Assembly: GCF_009728935.1 (NCBI RefSeq)
Contig: NZ_CP034235.1
Location: 2,394,001-2,458,000, forward strand
Direction of reading: 5' to 3'
DNA: 64,000 bases
Source of the DNA: Paenibacillus psychroresistens
GTDB taxonomy: Bacteria > Bacillota > Bacilli > Paenibacillales > NBRC-103111
A program made the position numbers and the translations under genes. This document shows positions 9,123-17,238 of the stretch, piece after piece. Below the pieces are notes generated by a model. The model saw nothing but the letters and a program-made list of their open reading frames with translations, made no database searches and was not told the origin of the DNA. Position 1 is the stretch's first letter; the number at the start of each line of letters is the position of its first letter.

Positions 9123-9209
9123 TGCGTTCGAGTGGATCGATCGTACTGAGCTTGTCAACTGGCATATAACAGGGGTTCCTTCTTCAATTGCCATTTAAAT
9201 AAACAATTA

Positions 9210-9253
9210 ATGCAAATAAGACCTTTTCCATGTGGAAAAGGTCTTATTTGCAT
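9210..9253. terminator. Perfect 21-base-pair inverted repeat, possible bidirectional terminator
   Basis: The arms at 9210-9230 and 9233-9253 are exact reverse complements with only TG between them, and the upper stem is CCTTTTCCA/TGGAAAAGG. There is no T-run directly after it, but the outer stem is AT-rich (ATGCAAATAAG). It lies between the mannosidase and transporter genes and may stop transcription or act as a processing or stability element. Confidence 0.55.
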
Positions 9254-9421
9254 GAGCTATCGGTATAATAATTAGGAGTCGAAGGTCTGAAGGGATTAAT
9301 TTTCAATATGCTTATTGATTATTATTCCTTAAAATCCCATGTTTCAATATACAAAAATAGTGTTTATTAATAATTTTAAATAGCTTGTAAAGAAGACACC
9401 TTTAAAACTGAGCTGGTTTAG

Positions 9422-9448
9422 ACCGTTTCCACGGTAATTCTCTATAAT
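9422..9448 (+). promoter_or_regulatory. Candidate operator and -10 box of the transporter operon
   Basis: ACCGT-TTCC-ACGGT is a palindrome at 9422-9435, and TATAAT follows at 9443-9448. The palindrome would lie between -35 and -10, a position suited to repression. No good -35 is visible, so this promoter may need an activator. Confidence 0.35.
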
Positions 9449-9548
9449 ATAATATTGCATATATATTGAATATATAGTATATTATTTTTAGGGCATTATT
9501 CCAAAAAGTATCATGGGTAATATGTAACAAAATAAATAGAAATCTAAA

Positions 9549-9562
9549 TGAAAACGCATCCA
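9549..9562 (+). promoter_or_regulatory. Possible cre (CcpA) site
   Basis: TGAAAACGCATCCA resembles the catabolite-responsive element consensus TGWAANCGNTNWCA, with mismatches in the right half. A cre site before a sugar importer would be expected in Firmicutes, but this match is imperfect. Confidence 0.3.
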
Positions 9563-9704
9563 AATTTTTGCAACATTTCTAAGACTTCAAAAAATACGTC
9601 TTAAAAGGAGGAGGTTATACCAAGCAAGGTTATTCAAATTGTCTTACACAATAAATTAAAACCCATCCGATTCGTTCTTATGTTCCCAGTAGGAGGTAAT
9701 GTAT

Positions 9705-10619
9705 ATGGCAGCATCATTGCTGTGGAAAAAGATTTGGAAGCACAAATTGTTTTACCTGTTCATGTTGCCTGGTCTTGTCTGGTTTTTTCTCTTCTCTTAT
9801 ATGCCGCTTTATGGCATCCAAGTTGCGTTCCGTGATTTCAATTACATGGGAGGATTTACCGGAAGCCCTTGGGCGGGATTTAAATACTTTAAACAATTCT
9901 TTGATTTCTATCAATCCGGAGATATTATTCGCAATACGATCATTATTAGCTTGATGAAGCTGCTGATTGGATTTCCGATGCCAGTCATTCTGGCAATTCT
10001 ACTGAATGAAGTTAGGAACCGAAGATTCAAGAAAATCGTGCAAACAGTCTCATATTTGCCTTATTTTGTTTCTTGGATCGTCGTTATCACGCTAATGCAG
10101 CGGTTATTAACTCCTGCTGGTGGCCCGATTAATGATGCAATTTCGTTGATCTTTGGGATGGAGCCTATCAAGTTCTTGAACAACACAACTTGGTTCTACC
10201 AGATTGTCGTCAGCTCGGATATTTGGAAGAATATTGGTTGGAGCTCTATTATTTACATGGCTGCAATTGCAGGTATCGATCAACAGCTTTACGAAGCAGT
10301 CAAGATCGACGGTGCGGGCCGTTTCCGTCAGATGTGGCATATCACTCTCCCAGGTATCCGTAATATTGCTATTATCCTTTTTATTCTAGCCACCGGAACT
10401 TTGATGAGTGCAGGTTACGAGCAGCTTCTTTTGCTGAACGGACCAGCTACGACTGCAATTGGTAGCGTTCTTGATGTACATGTCATTAATTCGGGTATTT
10501 CTCAAGGGCGTTTGAGCTATGCCGCTGCGGTCGGTTTATTCCAAAGCTTTATAGCATTGATCTTAGTTGTATCCGTAAACCAGATTGCTCGCAAATACAG
10601 CGATGTATCTCTTTTCTAA
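9705..10619 (+). CDS. Sugar ABC transporter permease, LplB/YtcP-type, subunit 1
   Basis: This 304-residue membrane protein has six predicted transmembrane segments. The conserved cytoplasmic EAA loop is LYEAVKIDGAGRFRQMWHIT, which contacts the ATPase. The N-terminal block KHKLFYLFMLPGLVWFFLFSYMPLYGIQVAF is typical of the LplB family of oligosaccharide importers. ATG 9705 is preferred to ATG 9699 because AGGAGG (9691-9696) lies 8 bases before 9705 but only 2 before 9699. It forms the import channel with the permease at 10633-11526 and the binding protein at 11588-13282. No ATPase gene is present, so a shared MsmX-type ATPase encoded elsewhere is likely. Confidence 0.92.
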   Translation: MAASLLWKKIWKHKLFYLFMLPGLVWFFLFSYMPLYGIQVAFRDFNYMGGFTGSPWAGFKYFKQFFDFYQSGDIIRNTIIISLMKLLIGFPMPVILAILLNEVRNRRFKKIVQTVSYLPYFVSWIVVITLMQRLLTPAGGPINDAISLIFGMEPIKFLNNTTWFYQIVVSSDIWKNIGWSSIIYMAAIAGIDQQLYEAVKIDGAGRFRQMWHITLPGIRNIAIILFILATGTLMSAGYEQLLLLNGPATTAIGSVLDVHVINSGISQGRLSYAAAVGLFQSFIALILVVSVNQIARKYSDVSLF

Positions 10620-10632
10620 GGAGTGATTTCAA

Positions 10633-11526
10633 TTGAAAAAAAGCCGGTTTTCATTGTTTAGCCTATTGAATTACATTATCCTGGCGTTGGTCGGACTAAC
10701 GATGGTTTATCCGTTTATTTACATTCTTATTTATTCATTGAATGACGGCAAGGATTCTATGCAGGGTGCGCTTTATTTTTGGCCCCGTGATTTTACGATA
10801 GACAATTACGTGCAAGTATTCGATAACCCACGAATCTGGCAAGCATACAAGATTACAATAGCGCGGACTTTGCTTGGTACTTTACTGCATGTTACGCTCT
10901 GCACAATGATGGCGTATGCCCTTGCAAAAAAGTCGCTGCCAGGACGGACATTTTTTACTTTTTATATTTTCCTGCCGACGATCTTCAGTGCTGGGTTTAT
11001 CCCTTATTTCATTACCCTGCAAAAGCTTCACCTGATCAATTCTTTCTGGGTTTTCATCGTTCCAATGCTGTTTAACTTTTTACACATCGTGATCTTACGT
11101 ACATTTTTGCAAGGTATTCCAGAGGAGCTGAACGAGTCGGCACGTATCGACGGATACGGAGATTTCCAAATATTCATGAAAATTATCCTCCCGTTATCCG
11201 GGCCTGTTCTAGCAACTGTTGCATTGTTTATCGGGGTCGCTCATTGGAACGATTGGTTCACGGGTGCTTACTACGTTTCGAATAAAAATCTGTTTCCCGT
11301 GCAGACGCTGCTCCAAAAATTACTAACAGAATCAGAAGCGCTTTCAGCATCAATGGCACGTTCGCAGCAGCAGGGGGGGCAGACGATTAGCTCTACTGTT
11401 GGGGCTACACCTGAATCATTACGAATGGCACTGCTTGTCATCGCGGTTTTTCCAATCTTGTGTATTTATCCGTTTCTGCAGCGATATTTCGTTAAAGGTG
11501 TCATGATTGGTTCTGTAAAAGGTTAA
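10633..11526 (+). CDS. Sugar ABC transporter permease, LplC/YtcP-type, subunit 2
   Basis: This 297-residue integral membrane permease of the carbohydrate-uptake CUT1 type has six hydrophobic segments and the EAA loop ELNESARIDGYGDFQIFMKI. It is typical of the second permease of oligosaccharide importers (YtcP/LplC family), including the long periplasmic-side segment near SMARSQQQGGQTISSTVGAT. The TTG start at 10633 has AGGAG overlapping the stop of the previous gene, 9 bases upstream, so the two permeases are translationally linked. It pairs with the permease at 9705-10619. Confidence 0.92.
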   Translation: MKKSRFSLFSLLNYIILALVGLTMVYPFIYILIYSLNDGKDSMQGALYFWPRDFTIDNYVQVFDNPRIWQAYKITIARTLLGTLLHVTLCTMMAYALAKKSLPGRTFFTFYIFLPTIFSAGFIPYFITLQKLHLINSFWVFIVPMLFNFLHIVILRTFLQGIPEELNESARIDGYGDFQIFMKIILPLSGPVLATVALFIGVAHWNDWFTGAYYVSNKNLFPVQTLLQKLLTESEALSASMARSQQQGGQTISSTVGATPESLRMALLVIAVFPILCIYPFLQRYFVKGVMIGSVKG

Positions 11527-11587
11527 GGATGGACGTTCCGATTAGGAACTTTATCATAATGAATAACAATTACTTAGGAGGTTGTGT

Positions 11588-13282
11588 ATGAGGAAGAAAC
11601 GTTTTGGGGGCTTTAAGTCATTATTGGCAATTACATTAATTGCCGGGCTAGTCGTGGGTTGTTCCAATAACAACGGGGATAGCGGTACTAAACCTAGTGA
11701 GAAAGCAGCTGATAACAGCAGCGCAGCTACTTCACCAAATGGTAATGCGCTTGAACAAGTAACAGTCAAAATACTTCATAATTGGAATGGATCAGCTGGT
11801 GCTGCAACAGACATGACGCCTATCGGTGAAGTGATCAAAGAGAAGACAGGCATCACTGTGAAATGGGACTATACCGTAGGGAGTGAAGTTGAGAAGGTCA
11901 ACTCTATCTTTGCAACACAAGATCTTCCTGATATTTATACTGGGCCGGCATGGGGCGGAGAGTTAGATGGCATCATTAAAGCTGCGAAGGAAGGGCAATT
12001 GGTTGATTTGACGGATAAGCTGGACAAATATCCGAACCTTTCTAAGGCACTTGCTAAAGAGAATGTTCCTCCTGCTTTGTATGAAAAAGCATTCGGTGGA
12101 ATTGACGGCAAGAAATATTTAATGTACCAGAATCAACCCGCAAAACCTGAAGATGCTACGGATTGGTTGTATGGTTTCTATGTCCGCAAAGATATTGCTA
12201 CAAAAATTGGGGTTGACCCACAATCGGTTATCACAAAAAGCGATCTTTATAATTTTCTGAAAAAGATCAAGGATGCAGATTTGAAGGAGAACGGAATGTC
12301 TGTCCTTCCCCTAGGCGGATTCAGTAACGGCTGGGCTGTAGGCATCGGCAATACGATGTTTTACGGCTCCGATTATATCGATAAAGGCGACGGAACTATC
12401 GAACATGTTTTCTTTAACAAAGCCTATGAGGACTACACACTCTATTACCATAAACTGCTTTCTGAGGGACTGCTTGATCCTGAAACGTTCACTCAGACGG
12501 ACCCTCTTGCCAAAGAAAAAATCACGCAAGGTCGAATCGCCGTGCTTGCGGCTCATTATCCGGCAATTCTTGATGCTTCCAAGGAATATGTGCAAGCGCA
12601 TCCAGGCAGCGATTACGTCCCACTCGGTCCTCTAGAGCGGGCTGGCGCAGAAGCAAACCGACCGGCTGATCTAGGAATTCAAGGAAACAACGTAACCGTT
12701 ATTACAAAAAAAGCTAAAAACGTAGACGCGGCTCTCCGTCTGCTCGACTATCTGGCTTCCGATGAAGGTGCACTGTTAGTCCGTTACGGTATTGAAGGTA
12801 CACACTGGGAAAAGGTAGACGGAAAACCTGTTGCTAAGAAAGAATGGTTCGATAAATTCACAGCTGACCCATCTGGAAAGTTGAGGAAAAACGAAGGGAT
12901 CACGATTGGCTTTGAATCCATTTCGGGTCAAGAACGCAGTACTTCTGTGGGTGGTGGGGACATTTGGGCAGATCAAGCTCGAGTGGCCAATATGGATAAA
13001 GCCAGAAAGATTCTACGACCTAATGGTATCAGTGTTATTTCGGCGTACAATGCAGGGGATGTTATGACTAAGTCGCCACAATGGGAGACATTGAAACCGT
13101 CCATGGACCAAATTGGCGATGTTTGGAAAACAGCTATCTTCGCTAAATCCGATACAGCTGCATTGAAGGTTATTGCTGATCTGCGGGAACAAATGAACAA
13201 AACGGGATATCCTGAGGCAATCAAGTATACAAATGAGAACTTAAAAGGCAAAGAAGTTGTGAAATTACAAATGCCAAACTAA
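11588..13282 (+). CDS. Extracellular solute-binding lipoprotein of the sugar importer (LplA/LipO-like)
   Basis: This 564-residue secreted lipoprotein has a Lys/Arg-rich start, a hydrophobic core and the lipobox LVVGC, giving lipidated Cys25. A Gly/Ser/Asn-rich linker follows, then a family-1 solute-binding fold (TVKILHNWNGSAG, EKVNSIFATQDLPDIYTGP, LDGIIKAAKEGQLVDLTDKL). The size is that of the LplA/LipO group that binds larger oligosaccharides. ATG 11588 was chosen because AGGAGG ends 6 bases upstream; the longer frame starts at TTG 11582, directly against that site. It would capture a glycan outside the cell and deliver it to the two permeases. The substrate is unproven; the adjacent GH38 gene suggests alpha-mannosides. 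Confidence 0.92.
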   Translation: MRKKRFGGFKSLLAITLIAGLVVGCSNNNGDSGTKPSEKAADNSSAATSPNGNALEQVTVKILHNWNGSAGAATDMTPIGEVIKEKTGITVKWDYTVGSEVEKVNSIFATQDLPDIYTGPAWGGELDGIIKAAKEGQLVDLTDKLDKYPNLSKALAKENVPPALYEKAFGGIDGKKYLMYQNQPAKPEDATDWLYGFYVRKDIATKIGVDPQSVITKSDLYNFLKKIKDADLKENGMSVLPLGGFSNGWAVGIGNTMFYGSDYIDKGDGTIEHVFFNKAYEDYTLYYHKLLSEGLLDPETFTQTDPLAKEKITQGRIAVLAAHYPAILDASKEYVQAHPGSDYVPLGPLERAGAEANRPADLGIQGNNVTVITKKAKNVDAALRLLDYLASDEGALLVRYGIEGTHWEKVDGKPVAKKEWFDKFTADPSGKLRKNEGITIGFESISGQERSTSVGGGDIWADQARVANMDKARKILRPNGISVISAYNAGDVMTKSPQWETLKPSMDQIGDVWKTAIFAKSDTAALKVIADLREQMNKTGYPEAIKYTNENLKGKEVVKLQMPN

Positions 13283-13296
13283 GGGAGTTCAAAACC

Positions 13297-15480
13297 ATGA
13301 GCAGGAGACAAAAAGGGAGTCCAGAATGGACAGGATTTCAGGAATCACGTCCTTATGGACCGAAATATGATCTTCGTACGGATTTCGTCATGGTCTACGG
13401 CATTTCAGAGGATTTGCCTGATCGGATCAATGGCTGGAAACAGGCTGGATATACGATTCATCTAATGACAGGTGTTTCTTGGGGAGAGTATCAGGATTAT
13501 CTATATGGTCGGTTTGATGGTCATGAGCATTGGGATGAAGCTCAGACCGACCGCAAAGGCAATCACATGCTTCACGGTAAGGATATTCCCTATATGGTCC
13601 CAACGATTTCATTTGCTGAATATTTAGCAACCCACATCAAACGGGCGATCGATTGTGGTGTGGAAGCCATTCATATGGAGGAACCGGAATTTTGGGCAGC
13701 TACGGGCTATTCGGATGCATTCAAGCGGGAGTGGATCAATTATTACGGGGAGGATTGGATTCCTCCTCACTCCTCTCCAGATGCCCAGTACAGGGCATCC
13801 AAGCTGAAGGCTATGATGTATTACAGGGCGCTGGATCGGATTTGTAGCCAAATGAAGGAATACTCTCTCGTTACTTATGGGAGGACAGTCCGCTTTTATG
13901 TTCCAACGCATAGTCTCATCAACTATACACAGTGGCGGATCATCAGTCCCGAAGCCTTGCTCGTCTCGATGCCGGCATGCGACGGATTTATTGCACAAAT
14001 TTGGACGGGAACCGCACGGACGCCCAATGTATACAAGGGAATTCGCCGAGAAAGAACATTCGAAACGGCCTATTTGGAATATGGGATTATGCAGGAACTC
14101 ACACGCGGCACTGGACGAGAAATGTGGTTCTTACATGATCCAATTGAAGATAACCCTGGCTACAGCTGGAGTGATTATCGGAAGAACTACAAGGCAACTG
14201 TTGTCGCCTCGTTGCTTCATCCAGAGGTCAGTCAATATGAAGTATGCCCGTGGCCACGACGAGTGTTCGAAGGCAGTTATCCGAATGAAGATGGGAATGG
14301 CAAGGAAAAGATACCGGGCGATTATGCTACTGTTCTGCTAACTGTTATGAATGTATTACGTGACTTGCATAATCACGAGGAAGAAAACAGCGACGAATCT
14401 TATACAACCGGGATCGGTCTCTGCCTTGCCAACTCGGCTATGTACCAGCGCGGTGATGTTATTGCAGAAGGACAAACTGAAGGTGTTGAATTTAAATATG
14501 ACGGCACCGCAACCTCCGAAGAGCTCAGCGCAGAGCAACAAGAGCTTCTAGATTGGTCCGCGTTCTACGGTCTGGCACTGCCTCTTGTGAAGAGTGGTAT
14601 TCCGCTTCGTCCTTTGCAGTTTGATAATATTCTCACTTTCCCAGGATATTTGGATAACTACCGTGTGCTGCTACTGAGCTATGAATTTATGAAGCCAGAG
14701 CATCCTGGTATCCATCAGGTCATCAGTCAATGGGTACGAGAAGGCGGAGTGCTCATCTACGTTGGTGATGGTTCGGATCCCTTTCATGCCGTTAGCGAAT
14801 GGTGGAACAGCGGGTCTGGAAAAAGAATTTATGACAAACCAGAGGAACATCTATTCGAAGCGATGGGAATTGGCCGTCATCCGGAAGAAGGTGAACACCA
14901 AGTAGGCGAAGGGGCTGTACTCTTACAACGGGTGAACCCAACTGATCTGTCACGATCCAGCGCAGGTGCTAAACAGGTGAGAGAAAGCGTTCAACGGGCG
15001 CTGGTTATCCGTGGAGAATCTGACGATTACAAGGAAAGTAACCTTTTGAAAATCAAGAGAGGCCCTTATCTGATTGTCCATGCACTGGATGAAATAGATA
15101 CACAGCGGCCTGTGGTACTTCAGGGCTTGTATGTCGATTTATTCGAGGCTGATCTGCCAGTTAGACGGACTATTGAACTAAAGCCAGGCGAAGACTGCTT
15201 GTTATACGATTTGAATTTTACTAAGCAGTTAGATACTTCAGAGATCGTTGTCAGTTCCTCACGTATTCGTGATGAACTATGGGAGGAAGGGCGATTTGGT
15301 TTCATATCGGAATCTCCTGCTAACATGACTGTCAGTACACTTATCCGCACTTTAGCTAAACCACTCCGAATTACAGCTGGCGGGGAGCAAGTTGAATTTC
15401 ACCACGACCCAGATTCCGGGACTGTGCTGGTTCGATATCCGGGTATTCCGGACGGAATCGAAATTATATTGAAATGGTAG
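13297..15480 (+). CDS. Putative glycoside hydrolase with TIM-barrel and glutaminase-like domains, family unclear
   Basis: This cytoplasmic protein of 727 residues has no signal peptide, and I do not recognise its family with certainty. The N-terminal ~400 residues read like a (beta/alpha)8 glycosidase: TDFVMVYGISEDLP, GVEAIHMEEPEFWA with a Glu pair placed like a catalytic acid, and REMWFLHDPIEDNPG. Residues ~410-510 look like the glutaminase-like domain of GH42-type enzymes (FDNILTFPGYLDNYRVLLLS, WVREGGVLIYVGDGSDPF), and a C-terminal beta domain may follow. It lies 14 bases after the binding protein, has AGGGAG before its ATG, and ends the operon at a strong terminator. It probably trims the imported glycan together with the GH38 mannosidase. 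Confidence 0.6.
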   Translation: MSRRQKGSPEWTGFQESRPYGPKYDLRTDFVMVYGISEDLPDRINGWKQAGYTIHLMTGVSWGEYQDYLYGRFDGHEHWDEAQTDRKGNHMLHGKDIPYMVPTISFAEYLATHIKRAIDCGVEAIHMEEPEFWAATGYSDAFKREWINYYGEDWIPPHSSPDAQYRASKLKAMMYYRALDRICSQMKEYSLVTYGRTVRFYVPTHSLINYTQWRIISPEALLVSMPACDGFIAQIWTGTARTPNVYKGIRRERTFETAYLEYGIMQELTRGTGREMWFLHDPIEDNPGYSWSDYRKNYKATVVASLLHPEVSQYEVCPWPRRVFEGSYPNEDGNGKEKIPGDYATVLLTVMNVLRDLHNHEEENSDESYTTGIGLCLANSAMYQRGDVIAEGQTEGVEFKYDGTATSEELSAEQQELLDWSAFYGLALPLVKSGIPLRPLQFDNILTFPGYLDNYRVLLLSYEFMKPEHPGIHQVISQWVREGGVLIYVGDGSDPFHAVSEWWNSGSGKRIYDKPEEHLFEAMGIGRHPEEGEHQVGEGAVLLQRVNPTDLSRSSAGAKQVRESVQRALVIRGESDDYKESNLLKIKRGPYLIVHALDEIDTQRPVVLQGLYVDLFEADLPVRRTIELKPGEDCLLYDLNFTKQLDTSEIVVSSSRIRDELWEEGRFGFISESPANMTVSTLIRTLAKPLRITAGGEQVEFHHDPDSGTVLVRYPGIPDGIEIILKW

Positions 15481-15525
15481 ATGTAGGAATCATTCATTTT
15501 TAAAAGTCTGACTTTAAGTGAATTT

Positions 15526-15580
15526 AAAGCTTTCCATTCTGATGCAGCTGACTGCTTCAGTGTGGAAAGCTTTTTTTTTT
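15526..15580 (+). terminator. Rho-independent terminator of the glycan operon
   Basis: AAAGCTTTCCA (15526-15536) pairs with TGGAAAGCTTT (15563-15573). An inner stem CTGATGCAG/CTGCTTCAG has one mismatch. Ten T follow the stem base. Confidence 0.9.
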
Positions 15581-15758
15581 GATATTGCGCGCCTAAGCTC
15601 CTTTTTCATTTTCTGGTTTTTTTTAAAAAAATTGCAAATGTACAACAAAGTAGATTGATCCAAGTATAAGATTATAGAGAATATAATCTTACAAAATAGA
15701 AGTGTTGTGCTTGAAAATGTTTATTCTCTGTTTAATTCTACTTCATGGAGGTCTGAAA

Positions 15759-16220
15759 ATGGGGAAAACAAAATTTGTAGATACACAAATAAGCAAATCA
15801 ATTACAGAGCTTATAAGCAAGCAGGATCACAGAACATTGATGCTCTGGGCTATTGATTGTGCGGAGCATGTGCTCCCATATTTCGAGGGGAAATGCGACA
15901 ATGACGATCGCCCTCGAAAAGCTATCGAAGCTGGGCGTGCTTGGGAAAGTGGTGAATTAGCGATGAGCGAAGCAAGAAAGGCTGCATTTGCCGCCCATGC
16001 GGCTGCTCGAAATGCCAACGATCAAGCTGCAGCTTTTGCAGCCCGTGCTGCTGGACACGCAGCAGCAACAGCACACGTTGCGGGTCATGCCATTCACGCT
16101 GCTACATACGCTGCTAAAGCTGCCAACTATGCTGTCGAACCCGCTGAGGCTGGAGCTAACGCTGTCAAGGAACGCAATTGGCAATTCCAGCACTTACTCA
16201 ATTTGTGCGACATTCACTAA
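15759..16220 (+). CDS. Imm-5-like putative immunity protein
   Basis: This soluble protein of 153 residues has a very Ala-rich helical half. It begins MGKTKFVDTQ, then LMLWAIDCAEHVLPYFE and DDRPRKAIEAGRAW, followed by repeated Ala/His helices (AAFAAHAAARNAND, AAAFAARAAGHAAA) that continue almost to the C-terminus. This pattern matches the Imm-5 family of predicted immunity proteins, usually encoded beside polymorphic toxins; no toxin gene is visible here. ATG 15759 is supported by GGAGG 7 bases upstream; an in-frame start at 15702 lacks a good site. The family assignment is by recognition of the motif order, so function is inferred. Confidence 0.7.
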   Translation: MGKTKFVDTQISKSITELISKQDHRTLMLWAIDCAEHVLPYFEGKCDNDDRPRKAIEAGRAWESGELAMSEARKAAFAAHAAARNANDQAAAFAARAAGHAAATAHVAGHAIHAATYAAKAANYAVEPAEAGANAVKERNWQFQHLLNLCDIH

Positions 16221-16286
16221 CATTAAATCAAATTATTGTTTATGCTATACTACAAGAAAACCTGTAGGATGAAAGGAGAAATAATC

Positions 16287-16742
16287 ATGTCATCCCCAAA
16301 TCAAGCTCCAATAGTAAAAGTTGAAATGCTAATTAGAAAACCGGTTGAAGAGGTGTTTGAGGCTTTTATCGACCCAGCGATTACTTCTAAATTTTGGTTC
16401 ACCAAAGGCAGTGGTAAATTGGAAGCGGGAACGAGGGTCAAATGGGACTGGGAGATGTACGGAGTTTCTGCAGACATTAATGTAAAAGAAATCGAGCAGA
16501 ATAAGCGGATCCTCATCGATTTTGGCGATACCGAGGCTGAATGGGTGTTTACTTCTCAAGCAGAAAACGAAACGTTCGTGACGATTACAAACTCTGGATT
16601 TCAGGGAGAGGGTATCGTGAAGCACGCCTTAGATTCAACAGAAGGATTTACAATTGTTCTTTGTGGACTAAAAGCATATCTGGAGCACGGCCTAAGCTTG
16701 AATCTCGTAGCAGATAAGGCGCCGTATGCCAACGTTAAATAA
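16287..16742 (+). CDS. SRPBCC / AHSA1-domain protein
   Basis: This 151-residue protein has the START-like (SRPBCC) fold of the AHSA1 group. It opens with KVEMLIRKPVEEVFEAFIDP and TSKFWFTKGSGKLEAGTRVKWDWEMYG, followed by NKRILIDFGD and a C-terminal helix ALDSTEGFTIVLCGLKAYLEHG. Such proteins bind small hydrophobic ligands, but no specific ligand can be named. ATG 16287 has GGAG 8 bases upstream; the longer open frame from 16236 has no ribosome binding site. An ArsR-type regulator gene starts 95 bases downstream, a frequent pairing for this family, although here the regulator is second and has its own promoter. Confidence 0.88.
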   Translation: MSSPNQAPIVKVEMLIRKPVEEVFEAFIDPAITSKFWFTKGSGKLEAGTRVKWDWEMYGVSADINVKEIEQNKRILIDFGDTEAEWVFTSQAENETFVTITNSGFQGEGIVKHALDSTEGFTIVLCGLKAYLEHGLSLNLVADKAPYANVK

Positions 16743-16802
16743 TAACTATTACAAGAGGGGCTGCCACTGGGTAGCTTCTTATGTTAGTATTTATCTAAAG
16801 AC

Positions 16803-16837
16803 TTGACTTCTATCGATTTCTTAGTACAATAGTTTTA
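16803..16837 (+). promoter_or_regulatory. Promoter of the ArsR gene with a repeated element
   Basis: TTGACT (16803-16808) and TACAAT (16825-16830) are 16 bases apart. The -10 lies in TTAGTACAATAGTTTTA (16821-16837), which recurs with one change at 17153-17169. The transcription start is expected at about 16837, the first base of the first ATG, so the message may be leaderless or nearly so. Confidence 0.6.
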
Positions 16838-17127
16838 TGACTACTATAATGGAATTAAATGATGAGGACAGTGTCAAAATATTTAAGGCATTAGCTGATG
16901 TAACAAGATTACAAATCATACGAAGTCTATACGCCACTAAGAAGGAGATGAATTGCGGAGAGGTGGGCGAAAATCACAGTATTTCAAAATCAAATACTTC
17001 GTATCATTTACGCATTTTAGCGGAAGTAAAATTGATCAAGGTACGAAAAGAAGCTCAAACGAGGTATATGAGGATCGATATAGAGACCTTTGAAACGTAC
17101 TTACCCGGATTTCTGGATACATTGTAG
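16837..17127 (+). CDS. ArsR-family winged-helix repressor
   Basis: This 96-residue protein has the ArsR order: EDSVKIFKALADVTRLQIIRSL, then the recognition region ISKSNTSYHLRILAEVKLIKVRKEAQTRYMRID. The single Cys (MNCGEVGE) is not part of a CxC metal site, so a metal sensor is not supported; a non-metal or redox-responsive member is more likely. No Shine-Dalgarno is visible before either candidate start (ATG 16837 or ATG 16849), and the predicted transcription start coincides with 16837. The inverted arms ATAGT and ACTAT across the start region may be its own operator. Neighbours are an SRPBCC gene and a broken HxlR gene. Confidence 0.85.
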   Translation: MTTIMELNDEDSVKIFKALADVTRLQIIRSLYATKKEMNCGEVGENHSISKSNTSYHLRILAEVKLIKVRKEAQTRYMRIDIETFETYLPGFLDTL

Positions 17128-17152
17128 AAAGAAGTTCTTTTTTTTTTGTTCT

Positions 17153-17169
17153 TTAGTTCAATAGTTTTA
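17153..17169 (+). promoter_or_regulatory. Second copy of the ArsR promoter element
   Basis: TTAGTTCAATAGTTTTA matches the segment over the ArsR promoter at 16821-16837 in 16 of 17 positions. It lies 70 bases before the HxlR pseudogene start. It may be a shared operator; a good -35 is not visible for this copy. Confidence 0.4.
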
Positions 17170-17238
17170 GAATTACAATATTAAATGCGAAAGACAAATA
17201 GCATGGGTAAATTAATTATTAACTGTGAGGTGAACCCA

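Larger units (their letters stand above)
9254..9704 (+). other. Long AT-rich leader before the sugar transporter genes
   Basis: About 450 bases hold no convincing coding sequence. I see a promoter-like TATAAT at 9443-9448 with a small palindrome just upstream, a possible catabolite-repression site at 9549-9562, and the AGGAGG ribosome binding site at 9691-9696. No known riboswitch structure is recognisable by eye. Confidence 0.5.

Noticed and set aside
9254..9704. Riboswitch before the sugar importer
   Set aside because: No known aptamer motif could be recognised; only a promoter-like box, a small palindrome and a possible cre site are visible.
13624..14341. Several other-frame open frames within the glycosidase-like gene
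   Set aside because: The plus-strand 727-residue frame has a good ribosome binding site and coherent domains; the others are shadows.
15702..15758. Upstream extension of the Imm-5-like protein
   Set aside because: The extension (Cys/Leu-rich) has no ribosome binding site, while GGAGG fits ATG 15759.
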